From Grammothele lineata (taxonomy: Eukaryota; Basidiomycota; Agaricomycetes; Polyporales; Polyporaceae), in assembly GCA_002150815.3 (NCBI GenBank), contig NDFF03000004.1, positions 62,001-126,000 of the forward strand: DNA of 64,000 nt, read 5' to 3'. Numbering within the stretch: the first letter of the stretch is position 1; every line of letters begins with the position of its first letter. The notes under the pieces were generated by a model, which worked only from the letters and a program-made list of their open reading frames with translations, made no database searches and had not been told where the DNA came from. Positions 59,625 through 64,000 of this stretch are shown piece after piece. Position numbers and translations under genes: made by a program.

Positions 59625-61308
59625 TCACTCCCAATCGTCCAGTAGTGCCTTATCCTCCCTAAACCCGGCACTCACCGACGCTCTCGCATACCCCGGCCGC
59701 GCGATACCCTTAACACCACCCAACGCCTGCACCAGCACCTTCGCATCCGCCCGAACGTCCTCCGCACTCAGCCTGTACCGCCTCGGCGTAATCCCCTTCC
59801 CAAACGTCCTCGTGACATGGTTCGCGCACAACAGCGCCACGAGGATATTCGCGACGTGCACCGGGACGAGCGCGAACGCCGCGCTCCAGACCGTCGCGAG
59901 CGAGCGGCGCTCGAAGCGCCACAGCGCGCCCTTGCACCCGGGCAGGGGCGCGCGGGGGTAGCACCGCGCGCTCGGGGCGGCGTCGTGCGCGGGGGCGAAG
60001 AAGCCGCAGCACCCGAGCGCGTCTTGGACCGCGCGCCGGCCGAGGGGGGTGTAGTACTCGCTCCAGGCGAGGGAGAGCTTGCGGTCGAGGGAGAAGGTGG
60101 CGCGTTTGTAGGAGGGGTAGGCGAGTGCGAGGATGGCGAGGAAGGCGGGCCAGAGGAGGAGGGCGTAGGCGGCGAGGATGGGGCGGGAGTTGAGGAGGGT
60201 GCCGGTGAGGCCGACGAGGGCGGTGAGCAGGAGGATCACGGCGGCGAGGGTGAGGAGAACGAGGAGGTCGAAGTCCGCGACGTACATCACCTCCGCGTTT
60301 TCCCATCCTGTACAAGAGTTTTGTCAGCAATCATGTTCACCTGGAGGACGAAGTGAGGGAAGCACCTCGGAACCACGTCAAGACAGCACACACAAGTCCC
60401 GCACCACCATATACAAACAAGGTACACACGGAAAACAGCAAGCACCACTTGTGCATCGTCCAGCGTCCGACGTGCTCCAAGCCCAGCCCAGCGCCATCCT
60501 CGAGCATCACAGACGCCGTCGCCTTCAGCGGCAGTCCACGAGGGCGAGGGAACTTCCTCGTGAACTTGTCCGTAGTACTGAACGTCGACACCAGCAGTGG
60601 CCGCTTGTCCTTGATCGCCGCTGGGACGCGCGACGACTCGGACGGTGTACGAGGGAGCCAGACTGCGGTGCTCGCGGTACCGCCTGACGCTGATGAGTAC
60701 GTCGAGGTGTCGGTGTACTTGCGTGGTGGAGGCTTTGGACGCGTGCGGAAGGAGGGTAGTCGAGGAAAGTACGAGCTTAGCTGCCGCACGAGGCCCGATC
60801 CTAGGCCCGGATCGCGGTCCTGAGGGGACGGATAGCTCGGTGTTGGTAAACGCCAGGACTGTGATGATGGAGGGCGAGCCGAGGACTGCGCGTCGTCTCG
60901 GGGAGGAGGCAGTGGGGGCGTCACCGAACTAGGAACTTGTCGGGGCCGGTTTTCCTCGGGATCCAAGCGCGGTGAGGAACGGGGTAGGGACGACACAGAT
61001 ATCCTCGTGGGAGGAAGCGTGAAGTATTCGTTAACGTCCTCACGGGGTACGCAAGGGAGGGGCTTGAACCGCGAGCTCGTCGCCCTGGACCGCCGGACTA
61101 GTAACACCGTGGGCGCACCCCGGGCGTCGTCATCTGTATCCTCCACCTGGACGGTGAGCGTGCCGTAGGTGCGTTCGCTCGAAGCTGCACTCGAGTCTGT
61201 ACTGACGCGCTCGTCGAGGGTGGGCTGGGGACTGACTCGCGTACCAGAGCAGTGTCGGATACCGCTTGTGTCCGTGGGCGGCCCGTTGTGGGAGGACTTC
61301 GAGGGCAT
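59625..61308 (-). CDS. Tetraspanin with a long cytosolic N-terminus
   Basis: Two exons (61308-60366, 60307-59625) give 541 residues. About 280 N-terminal residues are disordered, rich in Ser, Pro and Arg. Four membrane segments follow: WCLLFSVCTLFVYGGAGLV, LLVLLTLAAVILLLTALVGL, AYALLLWPAFLAILALAY and VWSAAFALVPVHVANILVAL. The large loop has the tetraspanin signature LGCCGFF plus two more cysteines (ARCYPRAPLPGC), enough for two disulphides. Tetraspanins organise membrane microdomains; fungal ones act in polarised growth and appressoria. The start at 61308 is the first ATG; an upstream TTG at 61341 is not needed. The extended N-terminus is unusual beside the 200-300 residues of most tetraspanins. 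Confidence 0.82.
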
Positions 61309-61704
61309 CGCAGGAGGGTCCCGAAGTCTAGCGTGAAGCAATGTTAGCCAACACGGCGGAGGTGAGACAGATGCAACCTCAGATGCTCAAGGGCGAGCCC
61401 TTGATCTTGATGCAGACTACCTGCCTACCGTGAAATGCAGTCAGCCTCAAGGGTCGATATAGCCTACCTGTTGGGAGGCTGACGTTCTGGCATACGTCAT
61501 TCACCATATGTAGCGAGGAGAAGGAAATACGGTCCAGAATAAGATGGCATACGATACTATCAGATGGGAGGACAGCCAGATGCATGCATATCGTGCGGAT
61601 AACAAGTGAGCTAAAGCAAGTGTCCGTCCATATGCAGTCCGATTACTCGAAGGAGAGAAGAATAAAGAAAGCGTCAAGAGAGGGTGGGGGAGGGCATCGC
61701 GGGC
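61309..61704. other. Intergenic
   Basis: Tetraspanin promoter and 3' side of the LEA2-like gene. No gene seen. Confidence 0.5.
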
Positions 61705-63074
61705 TCAGACGGAGTTCTCCGGCAGCTCGATGGGACAGTTCGCGTCTGTGACCTGTGTCGAGGTATGCTTCGTACCGAGGAGACCGTCGATCTTCATGTC
61801 CAAGACGAGGCGGAACTGGACCGGTGGCCGCTCGCCGTTGGTGTGGAGCGCTTTGTTGTTGCAAGCGTCGTACCAGTTGTTCCCTACAATTACGATGGTT
61901 ATTATAGCGATGACGATGAAGGATAGGAGAGGCTTACAAGTCGTATCGGAATCATTCACCGCTGAGAAGGTGAAGTTCAGATTGAGGTTGATGACCGGGA
62001 AGTCCTTTGCAGGGACAGTGAGACGGCCGGTATCACCCGTCGCGACCTGGTCGTCGGTTTCGAGGTCGAAAACGGTTCCATGGATGTTGCTGAAGGTGAG
62101 GGGCAGGAAGTTGCTCCCGGTGTCTGCTTGCAGCTTCATCATTCCGGCGAAGGAGAAGTTGGCGGGCGAGCGACTGAACTCGGCGGGGATGGATTTGTTG
62201 AAATCGCCCGTCGCCTGGGAGAGCGGCTCGGTCTGGTTCGTGCTGAACGAGGGTACCCGAGGGATGGTGAAGGCGAGAACGAGTGCGATGCTATGGGGGC
62301 TGTCAGAGGAGGGCTACCCTTCCGAAGGAGAACACGTACGCCACACAGAGCCCAAAGACAAACCAGGCGGTGAACCTCCGCGTGAAGTAACTGCCGCAGA
62401 GGCCCTCCTCCCCGCGGTTCCATCGCTTCCACTTCGTCGCCGCTTTTTCCATCTTCTCCTCACGCTTCGCCTTCTTCGACATACCTCGCAGCTCGTCTGC
62501 TTTCCACTCCGGGCCGAGTGCGGGGACAGTGACCATCTCGACATTCCCGGTCCCTTCTGTGGGGTGCAGAGATGCCTCCGACTGCTTTCCAAAACTGCAA
62601 AGGAGTCAGTACGTGTCTAGCTCCTGGAACAAAAGGTTAAATACCCAGCAGTCTGGGGGCTGTAGGGTGTGGGTGAGGGGACTTGGCGATAACTTCTGCA
62701 AAATGAGATCATCATGGAACGAGCTTCCAGCCACTGAAACAGGCGTACCCGGTGTCCGCCATACCGAACGCCGTCGAGTAGCGAGGACCCGCGTTGTTGA
62801 AGTCTGCATAGACATCCCAGGCAGCCTCCTCGTCTCCTCCGCCTTTGACTGGCTCGGTCCTCCCGGCGTCGAAGTACGAGCTCTGGTTGTAGCCCGCAGT
62901 CGGAGCTTCATACCCATCCGCACGCGATGCGCGGTTGCCGCCATAGAACGAGTTCGTGGAGTCGACTCGGGTGCGACCTTGCTGGCCGGGCGGTGGGAAG
63001 TCGGAGGTAAGGACATCGCCAGAGCGGCGGCCTCCGTAGAACGAGGAGACAGTGGATTTCCGGTCGTAGTCCAT
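61705..63074 (-). CDS. Type II membrane protein with an LEA2-like outer domain
   Basis: Four exons (63074-62749, 62594-62340, 62290-61938, 61883-61705) give 370 residues. The N-terminal 150 or so residues are cytosolic and Tyr/Gly/Ser-rich (two SSFYGG or NSFYGGNR repeats). A basic stretch (SKKAKREEKMEKAATKWKRW) precedes one membrane segment, TAWFVFGLCVAIALVLAFTI, split by an intron. The outer domain has several N-glycosylation sites (NQT, NKS, NFS, NFT, NDS), the pair ANFSFAG...LQADTGSNFLPL, and Cys near the end. The fold resembles LEA14/LEA2-type beta domains common in fungal plasma-membrane proteins, but I cannot confirm that here. It shares a 283-bp divergent promoter with ALG11. Confidence 0.76.
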
Positions 63075-63357
63075 GGCAGAGGCAGTCGTTATCCGTCGTC
63101 GGGGGGCGGGGTGGGCGGACCCAAGGAGAGGCGGACTCGCAGTCGACGAGGGCGGTGGCAGTGGAGAAAGGGTGGGACGATGAAGACGGCGAGAACAAGC
63201 CCGAAGACGACGAGCAGCGTGCGACCCGCCGAGACGCCCGGGCTCAGGTGGCTGATCTCGCCCACGTTTCACTCCGTCATCGACACGCGCGGCGACGCGG
63301 CGCCCCACTTGCTCGTTTCTGCTCATTCTCGCTGTTCTCCGGGCTGGCCTCAACATC
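63075..63357. promoter_or_regulatory. Divergent promoter, LEA2-like gene / ALG11
   Basis: 283 bases between opposed ATG codons. No strong TATA box. An in-frame stop (TGA) upstream of the ALG11 ATG at 63358 limits its N-terminus unless an upstream exon exists. Confidence 0.45.
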
Positions 63358-64000
63358 ATGTTCTTGGTCGTCTTTGTCTTCCTCGTCATCCTTGCAGTCG
63401 CTCACACCACCGGCCGCATTCTGGGCCTTCGCCAACGAAACTCCGAAAACCGTGCCAGGCTATTCTCAACCCTTGGAGTGGAAGATGCGAGCGCGAAGAG
63501 GATCGTAGGCTTCTTCCATCCGTATTGGTGAGTATTCTGCATCTAATGTGCTGGACGTGGCTCTCATCTCACGCCAGTCTTGTCAAGTAATGCCGGCGGT
63601 GGAGGCGAGCGCGTGCTCTGGGCTGCCGTATACGCTATTCAAAGGAAGGAGCCCGACATTATCTGCGTAGTATACAGCGGAGACACAGACACGACGAAGG
63701 AGAAGATCATAGAAAAGGTCAAGGTACGTTATGGCGTTTGGCAACGCGTGCCTGAGGTATTCACCCCATGCACTAGGCTCGTTTCGACATTGAGTTGTCA
63801 CCGGGGTCGCTGCATTTCGTCTTCCTAAAGTCACGTAATCTCGTTGAGGATGCGACCTGGCCCCGGTTCACGCTGCTAGGACAGAGTCTGGGTTCCATGT
63901 ACCTCGCATGGGAGGCAATGTCAAACCTCATCCCGGACCTCTTCATCGGTGAGTTAAAGGGTCCATAAGTTCCCCTACGGAGTCGCTCAATCGTGCTGTT
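63358..64000 (+). CDS. ALG11: ALG11 alpha-1,2-mannosyltransferase, 5' part
   Basis: GDP-Man:Man3GlcNAc2-PP-dolichol alpha-1,2-mannosyltransferase, which adds the fourth and fifth mannoses on the cytosolic face of the ER in N-glycan precursor synthesis. The start MFLVVFVFLVILAVAHTTGR is a membrane anchor. Exon 1 ends in GFFHPY, and the next exon begins with C-NAGGGGERVLWAAV, the family signature, followed by ICVVYSGDTD. Later come ARFDIELSPGSLHFVFLKSR and FTLLGQSLGSMYLAWEAM. The last exon seen ends at about 63948 with a donor. The rest of the gene, including the C-terminal GT4 domain, is outside the window. Confidence 0.93.

Overview
The window is nuclear DNA of a filamentous basidiomycete (Agaricomycetes). 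The support is: many short GT-AG introns (mostly 45-75 nt), a class I hydrophobin with the eight-cysteine pattern, fused P450-reductase proteins of the CYP505 (P450foxy) type, a basidiomycete-style tetraspanin, and compact TATA promoters 50-90 nt before ATG codons. I see no bacterial, viral or intact transposon genes. I rebuilt gene models by hand from splice signals. For twelve of the spliced models (listed with exon positions) the exon lengths add up to a whole number of codons.

Region by region. (1) 1.9-7.4 kb holds a tandem family of unknown proteins, here called A, B, C and D, on the + strand. They share a spliced C-terminal module with matching intron positions. A and D look intact, B has a stop inside the module, and C looks like a relic. 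(2) 8.1-9.4 kb has a three-finger C2H2 protein whose tail carries 23-residue tandem repeats built on sumoylation-type sites. (3) 12.4-16.8 kb has a secreted Ser/Thr-rich protein, a class I hydrophobin and a dienelactone-hydrolase-type enzyme. (4) 17.3-26.7 kb has two tandem CYP505 genes. (5) 28.2-34.8 kb has a head-to-head housekeeping pair, RPAP1 (RNA polymerase II assembly) and PRMT3 (arginine methyltransferase). (6) 35.7-42.8 kb has a small Lys-rich protein, a 2-oxoglutarate/Fe(II) oxygenase with a 7-nt exon, a stand-alone P450, and a CCDC25-like protein with a 10-nt exon. (7) 43.0-44.4 kb has two small paralogous proteins of unknown function. (8) 46.8-56.6 kb has two FMN-dependent alpha-hydroxy-acid oxidases around a small single-pass membrane protein. 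(9) 57.5-64 kb has thioredoxin reductase, a tetraspanin with a long N-terminus, a type II membrane protein with an LEA2-like outer domain, and the 5' part of ALG11, cut by the window edge.

Housekeeping genes (RPAP1, PRMT3, CCDC25, TRR1, ALG11) alternate with an accessory oxidative set: two CYP505s, one P450, one 2OG oxygenase, two FMN oxidases and one hydrolase. They are spread over 40 kb with conserved genes between them, so I do not call them one pathway cluster. The best candidates for something undescribed are the A-D family with its shared palindromic promoter elements, and the twin small proteins at 43-44 kb. Intergenic DNA is long (9.4-12.4, 44.4-46.8, 48.6-51.1 and 51.8-54.8 kb) and contains a few isolated coding-like stretches that may be decayed genes.
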